A stretch of DNA of 8,264 nt from Candidatus Bipolaricaulota bacterium (GCA_030612485.1 JAUWNS010000099.1:1-8264), one strand, 5' to 3'; counted from the first letter of the stretch, positions 1-7,184 are shown. Notes: generated by a model not told the origin, from the sequence alone. Made by a program: numbers and translations.

Positions 1-1664
1 TCTTCAACAACAAGTATCAGCGATTATTCTCGCCGACCGATTTCGACCTGGTCATCTCCGACGAAGCCCACCGCTCGATCGGTGGCAACGCCCGTGCTGT
101 CTTCGCCTACTTCCTCGGCTTCAAGCTCGGCCTCCCCGCCACGCCGCGGGACTACCTCAAGAAATTCGATACGGCCAATCCCACCACTCGAGATCCGCGC
201 GAATTCGAGCGCCGTCTAATGCGCGATACTTACCGCACTTTTGGCTGCGAAGACAGCCAGCCCACCTTTCGCTACTCTCTGCTTGATGGCGTGAAGGATG
301 GCTACCTCGTCAACCCCACCGTCGTGGATGCCCGCACCGAAATCACCACCGAACTGCTCTCCGAAGAGGGCTTCGTGGTCGCGTTTACCGACGACACGGG
401 CGAAGACCAGCAGGAGGCCTTTAAGCAGCGGGAGTTCGAGAAGCACTTTTTCGCCAAGGCCACCAACCTGCTTCTCTGCAAGACCTTCCTGGAGAATGCC
501 CTGCGCGATCCCGTAAGCGGTGAGATCGGCAAGTCGATCATCTTTGCCGTCAGCCAAGACCACGCCGAGAAGCTGACGCAGATCCTCAACCAGATGGCCG
601 ATCGCATGTTCCCCGGCAAGTACCAGTCCGACTTCGCCGTGCAGGTTACCTCGCGGATCACCGACGCCCAGCAGTTCAGCATCAACTTCAGGAACAATAA
701 CCTGCTTGGCTCTGCCAACTTCCTGCCCGCCTACAAAACCAGCAAGGCACGTGTCTGCGTGACGGTCGGCATGATGACCACAGGCTACGACTGCACCGAC
801 ATCCTCAATCTCGGCCTCTTCCGTCCGATCTTCTCGCCAACGGACTTCATCCAGATCAAGGGGCGCGGCACTCGCAAGCACAACTTCCTCGAACAGCTTT
901 TCGACGATATCCTCGAGGACGGCGTCTCGCAGCCACAAAAGACCACGTACAAGCTCTTCGACTTCTTTGCCAACTGCGAGTACTTCGAGGAAGAATACAA
1001 CTACGACCAGGTAATCAAGCTTCCAAGACCGAAGGGCAAGGGTGGCACGGATGGAGGCGAAGGACCGGTAGTCATTGATGGCACATACGAGCACCTGGGT
1101 ACCGATATCATCGCGTCGGTTAGGGAAGAGGCAATCGGCTATGAGGGGATGAAGATCGACCGCATGTTCTTCGAGAAATTTGAGGACACCGTGCTTGAGG
1201 ACGAGACCATTGTTGCCGCCGTTGAAGCCGGTCAATGGGACCGTGTCATCGATTACGTGAACCGCGAGGTCTTCGATAAGCCCGAGGAGTACTACAACCT
1301 TGACAAGCTTCGCAGGGCCACCGCTGTGGACCGCCGCCTGAGCCTGCGTGAAATTCTGGAGAAGATCTTCGGGCTCATCCCACGTTTTAAGTCCAAGGAT
1401 GAGTTGCTGGAAGAGGAGTTTGCCAAGTTCGTTGCCGACTACAAGCCCGAAGAGGCTGACGCCATCCCGGCCATCAAGACCTACTTCAAGGCCTATGTCA
1501 TTAGCGACCGGGTGCGCCAAATTATTGAGAGCAAGCAGTTTACCGACCTGGCCACCAATCCGGTTTTCTCCACTCGTGACTTTCGCGCCGTGCCGAAGAA
1601 GTACCGGTTTCTCATTCCCGAATATGTTAAGGACTACGTGTCTCTCAACCAGTTTGTTGTGTAA
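1..1664 (+). CDS. hsdR: Type I restriction enzyme R subunit (EcoEI-like), 5' end missing
   Basis: This is the motor and nuclease subunit of a type I restriction enzyme; it translocates DNA with ATP and cuts unmodified DNA together with the M and S subunits. The reading frame is open from base 3, so the true start, the N-terminal nuclease domain and the Walker A motif lie upstream of the window. Visible superfamily 2 helicase motifs are the DEAH box (bases 60-71, ISDEAHRS), motif III (LPATP, 132-146, with P where T is usual), motif V (MMTTGYDCTDILNL, from about 772) and motif VI (QIKGRGTRKH, from 852). The C-terminal part, roughly from base 1150, fits the EcoEI R C-terminal domain in order and composition (AVDRRLSLREILEKIFG and the YFKAYVISD stretch). 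The ending LNQFV is followed by TAA. An AAGGAG overlapping the stop serves the next gene, 11 bases downstream. Family assignment is firm; whether the subunit is intact cannot be judged from this part. Confidence 0.95.
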   Translation, partial: FNNKYQRLFSPTDFDLVISDEAHRSIGGNARAVFAYFLGFKLGLPATPRDYLKKFDTANPTTRDPREFERRLMRDTYRTFGCEDSQPTFRYSLLDGVKDGYLVNPTVVDARTEITTELLSEEGFVVAFTDDTGEDQQEAFKQREFEKHFFAKATNLLLCKTFLENALRDPVSGEIGKSIIFAVSQDHAEKLTQILNQMADRMFPGKYQSDFAVQVTSRITDAQQFSINFRNNNLLGSANFLPAYKTSKARVCVTVGMMTTGYDCTDILNLGLFRPIFSPTDFIQIKGRGTRKHNFLEQLFDDILEDGVSQPQKTTYKLFDFFANCEYFEEEYNYDQVIKLPRPKGKGGTDGGEGPVVIDGTYEHLGTDIIASVREEAIGYEGMKIDRMFFEKFEDTVLEDETIVAAVEAGQWDRVIDYVNREVFDKPEEYYNLDKLRRATAVDRRLSLREILEKIFGLIPRFKSKDELLEEEFAKFVADYKPEEADAIPAIKTYFKAYVISDRVRQIIESKQFTDLATNPVFSTRDFRAVPKKYRFLIPEYVKDYVSLNQFVV

Positions 1665-1675
1665 GGAGCACGTTC

Positions 1676-1990
1676 ATGAGTAAGAAAGAAAAAGCGACCA
1701 TAGAGGTGAAGGGGACATCCGTTACAATCTTAACCAGAAAAAAGGATGACTACATCTCCCTGACCGATATTGCCAAATACAAAGAACCCGACCGCTCAGA
1801 TCATATCATCCACAATTGGATGCGAAACCGTAATACTATTGAGTTTCTCGGCATCTGGGAACAACTCCATAATCCAGATTTTAAACCCCTCGAATTCGAG
1901 GGGTTTAAAAATAGCGCCGGCCTCAACAGCTTTGTGTTGACTCCCCGACAATGGATAAATTCCACTCAGGCCATCGGTCGGACAACTTAG
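1676..1990 (+). CDS. KilA-N domain protein, apparently C-terminally truncated
   Basis: The 104 residues match the N-terminal half of KilA-N domain proteins, a DNA-binding domain common in phages, large DNA viruses and accessory loci. Visible family features are the DYISLTDIAKYK stretch (25-36), HNWMRNRNTIEFLGIWE (46-62) and GLNSFVLTPRQWINSTQAIG (82-101). From general knowledge of the family, the protein should continue past 'AIG' with a GRYGGT-type segment and an FKLYLIKEFQRLK-type helix. Here it ends at once in RTT-stop, so the gene is probably a remnant of a longer one shortened by deletion. The start is supported by AAGGAG seven bases upstream. The gene is AT-rich (24 of 60 G+C at 1681-1740, against 34 of 60 at 1261-1320 in hsdR), suggesting a separate origin. 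It sits between hsdR and hsdMS and contains a perfect 32-base palindrome. Its role is unknown; regulation of the operon is one possibility. Confidence 0.8.
   Translation: MSKKEKATIEVKGTSVTILTRKKDDYISLTDIAKYKEPDRSDHIIHNWMRNRNTIEFLGIWEQLHNPDFKPLEFEGFKNSAGLNSFVLTPRQWINSTQAIGRTT
1879..1910. repeat. Perfect 32-bp palindrome inside the KilA-N gene
   Basis: The sequence reads identically on both strands over 32 bases. The arms are 16 bases long (TTTTAAACCCCTCGAA and its complement) around a central GAATTC, and there is no mismatch. The flanking bases 1878 and 1911 (both A) end the symmetry. It falls on codons 68-79 of the KilA-N gene. The encoded FKPLEFEGFK segment resembles what I expect in that family, so protein constraint may explain part of it. 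As RNA it would form a very stable hairpin without a run of U after it; as DNA it is a possible operator or cruciform site. Confidence 0.95.
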
Positions 1991-2007
1991 GGAATAACGG
2001 GAAAATC

Positions 2008-4521
2008 ATGTTAGACACCGAAACAAAACGCCGTATCGACACCGCCCGCGACATCCTCGTAGGCAAGGTGCCTGATCCGAAATCTCAGGTCGAGCAAATC
2101 ACCATCGCTCTAATCTACAAGTTCATGGACGACATGGACGCTGAGAGCGAAGAATTCGGTGGCAAGCGCAAGTTCTTCGCCGGTGAATTCGCTCGCTATG
2201 GTTGGGCAAAGCTGATGCACTCGGGGCTCGGTGGCCACGAGATCCTGAACCTCTACGCCGAGTCCATTACCAAGATGCCAGAGAACCCCGGCATCCCGCC
2301 GCTCTTCCGCGATATCTTCAAGAACGCATACCTCCCCTACCGAGATCCAGAGACCCTGCGCGCCTTTCTGAAGATCATCGATGAATTCACTTACGAGCAC
2401 TCCGAACGTCTCGGTGACGCCTTCGAGTATCTACTCTCCGTCCTCGGTTCGCAGGGAGACGCTGGGCAGTTCCGCACACCGCGCCACATCATCGATTTCA
2501 TGGTCGAGGTCATCGACCCCAAGAAGAACGAGACAATTCTCGATCCTGCCTGCGGTACCGCCGGGTTCCTGATCTCGTCCTACAAGCACATCCTTCGCGC
2601 CAACACGGATGCCGATGGAAACTCCACCCTGACACCGGATGACAAAGGCCTCCTTGCGAAAAACTTCAAGGGCTACGACATCTCACCCGACATGGTGCGC
2701 CTATCGCTGGTCAACCTGTACCTGCATGGCTTTACCGCCCCGCACATTTACGAATACGACACCCTTACCTCCGAGGAGAAGTGGAACGAATTCGCCGATG
2801 TAATCCTCGCCAATCCGCCCTTCATGTCACCGAAGGGCGGCATCAAGCCGCACAAGCGTTTCTCTGTGAGGTCCAAGCGCAGCGAGGTGCTGTTCGTCGA
2901 CTACATGGCTGAACACCTGACGCCCAGCGGCCGCGCAGGAATCATCGTCCCCGAAGGGATCATCTTCCAGAGCCAGAACGCCTACAAACAACTTCGCAAG
3001 ATGCTTGTGGAGGAGTATCTCGTCGCTGTCGTCTCGCTCCCGGCGGGCGTGTTCCATCCCTATTCTGGCGTCAAGACCTCGATCCTAATACTCGACAGAC
3101 CGCTGGCTAAGCAGAGCAACACAATCGCCTTCTTCAAGGTGGAGAACGACGGCTTCAACCTTGGTGCTCAGCGCCGCCCGATCGAGAAGAACGACCTGCC
3201 GCAGGTAGAGGCAGAGCTTGCCGAATATCTTGGCAAACTGCGCGCCCGCGAATCGCTTGAGGATTTCCAGTCCACCCTAGGCTTGATCGTGGCGAAGGAA
3301 AAGATCGCCGCGAATGGTGACTGCAACCTGAGTGGAGAGCGATATCGGGTGGAGACAATCCGCGATCATACGTTCCCTCTGGTGCACCTTGGCAACCCAG
3401 AGTTGTTCCGGGTCGAAAGCGGAGGAACGCCGAAATCGGATGTGGAGGAATTCTGGGACGGTGGTATCCCGTGGGCGACCTTAGTTGACCTACCGGCGAC
3501 CGATTTCATCACGGAGCTCAGATCAACTCAACGAACGATTAGCGAGAGAGGTCTGCAGAAGTCCTCAGCGAAGTTGATTCCGGTGAACTCGATCATAGTC
3601 TCAACGCGTGCGACGATAGGACGAATCGCGATCAATCGCGTCCCGGTGGCCACGAATCAAGGATTCAAGAACGTCATCATCAAAGAGTCAGATCGAGCCA
3701 TCCCGAAGTATGTTGCTCTTGCACTAACCAAGATGGTGCCAACTATGAACGCTTGGGCAACAGGAGGCACGTTCAAGGAGATTTCCAAATCGACTTTCTG
3801 CGAACTCCCAATCCCCCTCCCGCCGCTGGCGGTGCAGAAGGAGATCGTGGCGGAGATCGAGGGCTACCAGAAGGTCATCGACGGTGCCCGCGCCGTTCTC
3901 GACAACTACCGCCCCCACATCCGCATCCACCCCGATTGGCCGATGGTGTCACTTGGCGACTCCTGTGAATCCATTATGGATGGCACACACTTCTCGCCAA
4001 CGAATACGGAAAGTGGTGAGCGTCTTTATATCACTTCAAAGAACGTGCGCGAGAATTCCCTTGATCTTACAAATGTGCGTTACATTTCAGAGGAAGATCA
4101 TAGATCGATATTCTCCCGATGCCCGGTCAGACGAGGCGACGTTCTTTACATCAAGGACGGCGCAAACACGGGATTGGCCGCCATTAACACTTTGGATGAG
4201 GAGTTCTCGCTTCTTTCTAGCGTTGCCGTTTTGCGTGGAAAACCCGATCTGTTGGACAACCGCTACCTCGCCTATTACCTCAATTCGGAAAACGGGCGTC
4301 AGAGAATGCTTTCTCTGATCTCTGGCGTCGCGATTACGCGACTTACTTTGACGAAGATAAACAATGCTATAGTTCCCCTCCCGCCTCTTGAAACCCAGCA
4401 ACAAATCGTCGCCGAGATCGAAGCCGAGCAGGCCCTCGTTGCCGCCAACCGCGAACTGATCGAGCGAATGGAGAAGAAGATCCAGGTAACCCTCGCCCGC
4501 GTCTGGGGGGAAGAATCATGA
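2008..4521 (+). CDS. hsdM-hsdS: Fused type I modification and specificity subunits (HsdM-HsdS)
   Basis: This 837-residue protein joins an N6-adenine DNA methyltransferase (about residues 1-450) to a complete specificity subunit with two target recognition domains. The methylase carries motif I DPACGTAGFL from residue 179 (usually GTGGF) and the catalytic NPPF at 269-272. The typical M-subunit end, LSGERYRVE, precedes the join near 455. Recognition domain 1 covers about 455-600 and domain 2 about 644-788. Each is followed by a matching spacer helix: PLPPLAVQKEIVAEIE (603-618) and PLPPLETQQQIVAEIE (790-805). It methylates the enzyme's recognition site and guides HsdR. The ATG at 2008 is chosen because the methylase N-terminus (MLDTETKRRIDTARDIL) starts there and GGGA lies five bases upstream; the in-frame ATG at 1951 lies within the KilA-N gene. 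The recognition domains are lower in GC than the conserved parts. It overlaps the next gene by ATGA. Confidence 0.95.
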   Translation: MLDTETKRRIDTARDILVGKVPDPKSQVEQITIALIYKFMDDMDAESEEFGGKRKFFAGEFARYGWAKLMHSGLGGHEILNLYAESITKMPENPGIPPLFRDIFKNAYLPYRDPETLRAFLKIIDEFTYEHSERLGDAFEYLLSVLGSQGDAGQFRTPRHIIDFMVEVIDPKKNETILDPACGTAGFLISSYKHILRANTDADGNSTLTPDDKGLLAKNFKGYDISPDMVRLSLVNLYLHGFTAPHIYEYDTLTSEEKWNEFADVILANPPFMSPKGGIKPHKRFSVRSKRSEVLFVDYMAEHLTPSGRAGIIVPEGIIFQSQNAYKQLRKMLVEEYLVAVVSLPAGVFHPYSGVKTSILILDRPLAKQSNTIAFFKVENDGFNLGAQRRPIEKNDLPQVEAELAEYLGKLRARESLEDFQSTLGLIVAKEKIAANGDCNLSGERYRVETIRDHTFPLVHLGNPELFRVESGGTPKSDVEEFWDGGIPWATLVDLPATDFITELRSTQRTISERGLQKSSAKLIPVNSIIVSTRATIGRIAINRVPVATNQGFKNVIIKESDRAIPKYVALALTKMVPTMNAWATGGTFKEISKSTFCELPIPLPPLAVQKEIVAEIEGYQKVIDGARAVLDNYRPHIRIHPDWPMVSLGDSCESIMDGTHFSPTNTESGERLYITSKNVRENSLDLTNVRYISEEDHRSIFSRCPVRRGDVLYIKDGANTGLAAINTLDEEFSLLSSVAVLRGKPDLLDNRYLAYYLNSENGRQRMLSLISGVAITRLTLTKINNAIVPLPPLETQQQIVAEIEAEQALVAANRELIERMEKKIQVTLARVWGEES

Positions 4522-5540
4522 GCAAAGACCTCACCAACTCGTCCATCCACCGGCAGAATATCCTCAACAATCCCTATGCATTGCAGGAGATTGAGAAGGC
4601 GGCTCAAATCAAGGGTGTTCCTTTTGAAGGGCGCAACGTGGTTTTCAAGGAGCAGGCGGCTGCCTTCTTCGAGGTGACTCCTCGCACAGTGGACAATTAC
4701 ATTGAGAGATTCGGCGATGAACTCCGCCGAAATGGGTACGAGGTAGTCAAGGGGAAACGCCTAAAATCACTGAAGTTGGCCATCCGGGCGCTGGATGTCG
4801 ACGAAACAGATTTCGTTAACATCAAAGCGCCGATGGTCGGCATTTTCGACTTCCGTGCCTTTCTGAATCTGGCCATGCTGATGGTTGAAAGCGAGCGAGC
4901 ACGGCTGCTGCGGCAGGCGATTCTCGACATCGTCATCGACACCATCAACGAACGCACCGGCGGCGGCACCAAGTACATCAACCAACGGGATGAGGACTTT
5001 CTCCAATCCTGGTTTGAAGAAGAGAATTACCGCAAGCAGTTTACCGACGCCCTGCGCGACTGCGTGGACATGGGCAATTTCAAGTACCCGCTCTACACCG
5101 ACAAGATCTACGTGAGCATCTTCCGGGAGAAAGCGCGAGAGTACCGCAAGATTCTGCGTCTGCATGAGAAAGAGAAAGTGCGAGACACCTTCTATGCGGA
5201 AATCCTCGATCTGGTTGCTTCGTACGAATGTGGGGTCGCAGCCATGCTTCAAGAGGAAATGGAGGCGAAGGAACGGAAACTGAGCGCATGGGAAGTGGAT
5301 GCGATCTTCAGCCGTTTCGAAAAACTACCGCACTGGGCACCGCTGATCGAAAAAGCCCGCAACAAGATGGCAAGCCGTGATTTGGCCTTCCGCGATGCCC
5401 TGCATCGTCATCTTCAGGAGTATATCACCCCCTTGCAACGGGATGAGTTCGAGCGCTTCCTGGGTGAAAAGAGCAAAGAACTGTCCGAGCGGTTGGAAGA
5501 AGCCAAGGATGTGATGAAACGTCTCAAGGAACGGGACTAG
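4518..5540 (+). CDS. HTH DNA-binding protein paired with a Doc-type toxin
   Basis: This 340-residue protein begins in an ATGA overlap with hsdMS, so the two are probably translationally coupled. I recognise it as the 'DNA-binding protein' often found beside a Doc toxin in type I restriction loci, but I know of no established function. A helix-turn-helix is visible at about residues 43-65 (FKEQAAAFFEVTPRTVDNYIERF), preceded by an ILNNPYALQEIE segment. The central part is rich in charged helices and includes ARLLRQAILDIVIDTINER and a KYINQRDEDFLQSWF segment. The end is a probable coiled coil (about 312-340, FLGEKSKELSERLEEAKDVM). No catalytic motif is evident. Its position directly before a Doc gene, with no Phd gene present, makes it a candidate antitoxin and autorepressor; this is inference. 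A RhuM-type virulence protein was considered because such proteins also occur in these loci, but the expected RhuM N-terminus is not seen. Confidence 0.8.
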   Translation: MSKDLTNSSIHRQNILNNPYALQEIEKAAQIKGVPFEGRNVVFKEQAAAFFEVTPRTVDNYIERFGDELRRNGYEVVKGKRLKSLKLAIRALDVDETDFVNIKAPMVGIFDFRAFLNLAMLMVESERARLLRQAILDIVIDTINERTGGGTKYINQRDEDFLQSWFEEENYRKQFTDALRDCVDMGNFKYPLYTDKIYVSIFREKAREYRKILRLHEKEKVRDTFYAEILDLVASYECGVAAMLQEEMEAKERKLSAWEVDAIFSRFEKLPHWAPLIEKARNKMASRDLAFRDALHRHLQEYITPLQRDEFERFLGEKSKELSERLEEAKDVMKRLKERD

Positions 5541-5546
5541 CGCGTG

Positions 5547-6002
5547 ATGGCGAACATTATCTACATCACCATCGATCAGGCTTTGGAAACCTACCACCGA
5601 ACGATAGAAGTGAGCGGAGGCGGATGTAACGGAGTGCTCAATCAAGGACAACTTGAAGGAACCTTGGAGCAAATCCAGAACGACAACTGGTATCCGACTT
5701 TCGAAGCAAAGCTTACTCACCTCGTCTACGCGTCCAACCGCAACCACTGTTTTCAAGATGGCAACAAGCGTATCTCGATCTCACTGGGCGCGCAGTTCCT
5801 TCTCTTGAACGGCTATGTTTTTATTTCCTCCCGATTCATCACCTACATGGAAAACATCAGCTACCATCTCGCTGCTGGGAGAATCAGCAAAGAACTCCTT
5901 GCCGAAATTATAACCGCACTGATGAATGGAGAGGAAGAAGATGAATCCCTGAAACTGAAGATCCTCTCTGCGATAGCAGACGGAGAAGACTGGGAAAACT
6001 GA
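5547..6002 (+). CDS. doc: Doc (death-on-curing) family toxin, Fic fold
   Basis: The 151-residue protein has the signature of the Doc branch of the Fic fold, HCFQDGNKRIS, at residues 67-77. The catalytic His67, Phe69, Asp71, Asn73, Lys74 and Arg75 are all present. Lysine replaces the second glycine of AMP-transferring Fic proteins, as in Doc. Phage P1 Doc phosphorylates elongation factor Tu and halts translation, and is held inactive by Phd. Further family features are the N-terminal IIYITIDQALETYH, the GVLNQGQLEGTLEQIQ segment and a hydrophobic LGAQFLLLNGY helix after the motif. A GTG three bases upstream (5544) is an alternative start; ATG is preferred by codon type. Ribosome-binding signals are weak here (GGG at 5533-5535, AAGGA at 5526-5530). 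The gene lies six bases after the HTH gene and three before the HEPN-like gene. The acidic tail (EEEDESLKLKILSAI) extends beyond the core. No Phd-like gene is visible. Confidence 0.9.
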   Translation: MANIIYITIDQALETYHRTIEVSGGGCNGVLNQGQLEGTLEQIQNDNWYPTFEAKLTHLVYASNRNHCFQDGNKRISISLGAQFLLLNGYVFISSRFITYMENISYHLAAGRISKELLAEIITALMNGEEEDESLKLKILSAIADGEDWEN

Positions 6003-6005
6003 ATC

Positions 6006-6749
6006 ATGGAAGAAGCTGCCGAACTGGGCAATTACCTACCTCTCTCCTTCAAGACCCCCAGCGAACAGGATTACATCGCCTTCCTATGGGATGCGTTCGA
6101 AACCAACTACACGCACGGGAAGTATCAGTTCGCCTTCCTCGCGTATCACATGCTCACAATGAGCTTTGTCTACTTCAACATCTGGCAGATCAGACAGTCC
6201 CGGCCGGAGGACTTCGAGAAGGGACTCATCGGCTTCGGCAAAGACATCGAGAAGGAACTTCTCACAGCGACCTCACCCTTCGTCTTCAGCACGGTGAACA
6301 AGCGCAGAATCTTCCGTTTGCTTAAGCTTATCGACTGCGATAACGGCAAGATCGGCACCTACGCCAAGTTGGTGGATGACCGCAACAACATCGCGCACCC
6401 CAACGGCAATATCTTCTTCAGCACGCAGGTAGCTCTGGAGTGCAAGGTCCACGAGATTCTGCGCGTGGTAGAAGAAATCCAGAGCCACTCAAGGCCAGTT
6501 ATCGAGTGCTGCTACCGGGAGTTCCTGCTCCAGAACCACGACCCAGAGGAACGCGAATACCTCGATGCCGCCGACCAGATCCGTGAGGTGCTCATCCACG
6601 GCAACTATCTGTCGCAGGAAGATATCGACATCTGCCTTGCCTACGACCTTGCTAGCCTGGCTGGGCACAAGCACTATACCAGCATCCGCCAACTGCACAA
6701 TGCGCTGATCGCGGAATACGAAACAGAGAATGGACGCGGCGTGTCATAA
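6006..6749 (+). CDS. Uncharacterised protein with a HEPN-type Rx4H motif
   Basis: I do not recognise a named family for this 247-residue, soluble and probably all-helical protein. The one informative motif is DRNNIAHPNG, in which Arg126 and His131 make an Rx4H pattern, with the polar residue after Arg that is typical of HEPN domains. HEPN ribonucleases in toxin-antitoxin, abortive infection and CRISPR systems use this pair to cut RNA. The motif sits after a helical stretch (KRRIFRLLKLIDCDNGKIG) and before another helix (VALECKVHEILRVVEEIQ), as expected for the HEPN bundle. The C-terminal third (YLSQEDIDICLAYDLASLAG) looks like a separate helical part. There is no signal peptide or membrane segment. 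The gene starts three bases after doc and closes the operon; its TAA lies inside an attC-like dyad. It may be the effector or an accessory factor of this locus. A non-catalytic HEPN-like or Abi-type fold is the main alternative. Confidence 0.7.
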   Translation: MEEAAELGNYLPLSFKTPSEQDYIAFLWDAFETNYTHGKYQFAFLAYHMLTMSFVYFNIWQIRQSRPEDFEKGLIGFGKDIEKELLTATSPFVFSTVNKRRIFRLLKLIDCDNGKIGTYAKLVDDRNNIAHPNGNIFFSTQVALECKVHEILRVVEEIQSHSRPVIECCYREFLLQNHDPEEREYLDAADQIREVLIHGNYLSQEDIDICLAYDLASLAGHKHYTSIRQLHNALIAEYETENGRGVS

Positions 6750-6796
6750 CAATCGGTTGCAGCGGACAGCGCCGCCGCTGAAACGGAACGTTAGCC
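6744..6796 (+). other. Integron attC-like recombination site
   Basis: A long imperfect dyad starts on the stop codon of the HEPN-like gene. TAAC (6747-6750) pairs with GTTA (6790-6793), GTT (6756-6758 after G) with AAC, and CAGCGG (6760-6765) with CCGCTG (6775-6780), all in register around one centre, with a nine-base loop. The ends TCATAAC and GTTAGCC approach the attC core consensus RYYYAAC and GTTRRRY but match imperfectly. Overlap with a stop codon, the roughly 50-base length and a new reading frame starting 19 bases later are typical of gene cassettes. No integrase and no second attC are seen in the window. It is not followed by a T-run, so it does not look like an intrinsic terminator. 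Confidence 0.55.
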
Positions 6797-6814
6797 AGCC
6801 TTGGGAATTTGCAA

Positions 6815-7184
6815 ATGACTTATCCTATTCTCGAACACGATCCAACGCGCGAAACGTTCATCGATTCCTCCAAGGTCAATAAAAAGCGCAACATGCCTGA
6901 GCATTGCGTTATTTGCTTCTTTATGGGCATCATCGAGAAGGTTGCCTCTGAGCATGCCGCTCAGACACTTGTTGAGAATCGATGGTAGGATGGGCCGCAT
7001 CCTGCTTATGAAATCGAATACAGAGATCAACACTTGGCTTTCTTCCATCCTGGTATTGGATCTGCATTGTCCGCTGGTGTCTTCAAGGAAGTGATCGCGT
7101 TCGGTTGCAGCAGGTTCATCCTTGCGGGGTTCTAGTGTTGGTTTGCAAGACCTGCTCGTTATGCAAGGTGGGACCTACTCCTAG
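6815..7184 (+). pseudogene. Decayed nucleoside phosphorylase-like gene
   Basis: From the ATG at 6815 the frame encodes MTYPILEHDPTRETFI, then EHCVICFF, then VENRW followed by an in-frame TAG (6986-6988). After the stop the same frame continues with DGPHPAYEIEYRDQHLAFFH and PGIGSALSAGVFKEVIAFGC. This matches the order seen in purine/uridine phosphorylase superfamily proteins of this type. The frame then meets TAG at 7133; shifting by one base near 7127 gives GSSVGLQDLLVMQGG and a stop at 7182. The catalytic and nucleoside-binding C-terminal half is absent. The stop, the frameshift and the missing 3' half together mark a pseudogene. In life it would have split nucleosides with phosphate, as in salvage. 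It starts close to the attC-like site, as a captured cassette would. The family call rests on remembered sequence patterns. Confidence 0.65.

Noticed and set aside
216..1520. A 434-codon open frame on the minus strand opposite hsdR
   Set aside because: It is the complement of a GC-rich, strongly biased coding gene. Its translation is rich in Val, Leu and Gly, has no recognisable domain, and the plus-strand protein has clear helicase motifs.
1951..2007. Upstream in-frame ATG that would add 19 residues to HsdMS
   Set aside because: The extra codons lie inside the KilA-N gene in another frame and encode a sequence unlike methylase N-termini; the ATG at 2008 has a suitable upstream purine stretch.
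3814..4422. Direct repeat of the PLPPL...IVAEIE segment in hsdMS
   Set aside because: These are the normal conserved spacer regions following the two recognition domains of an S subunit, not a mobile or unstable repeat.
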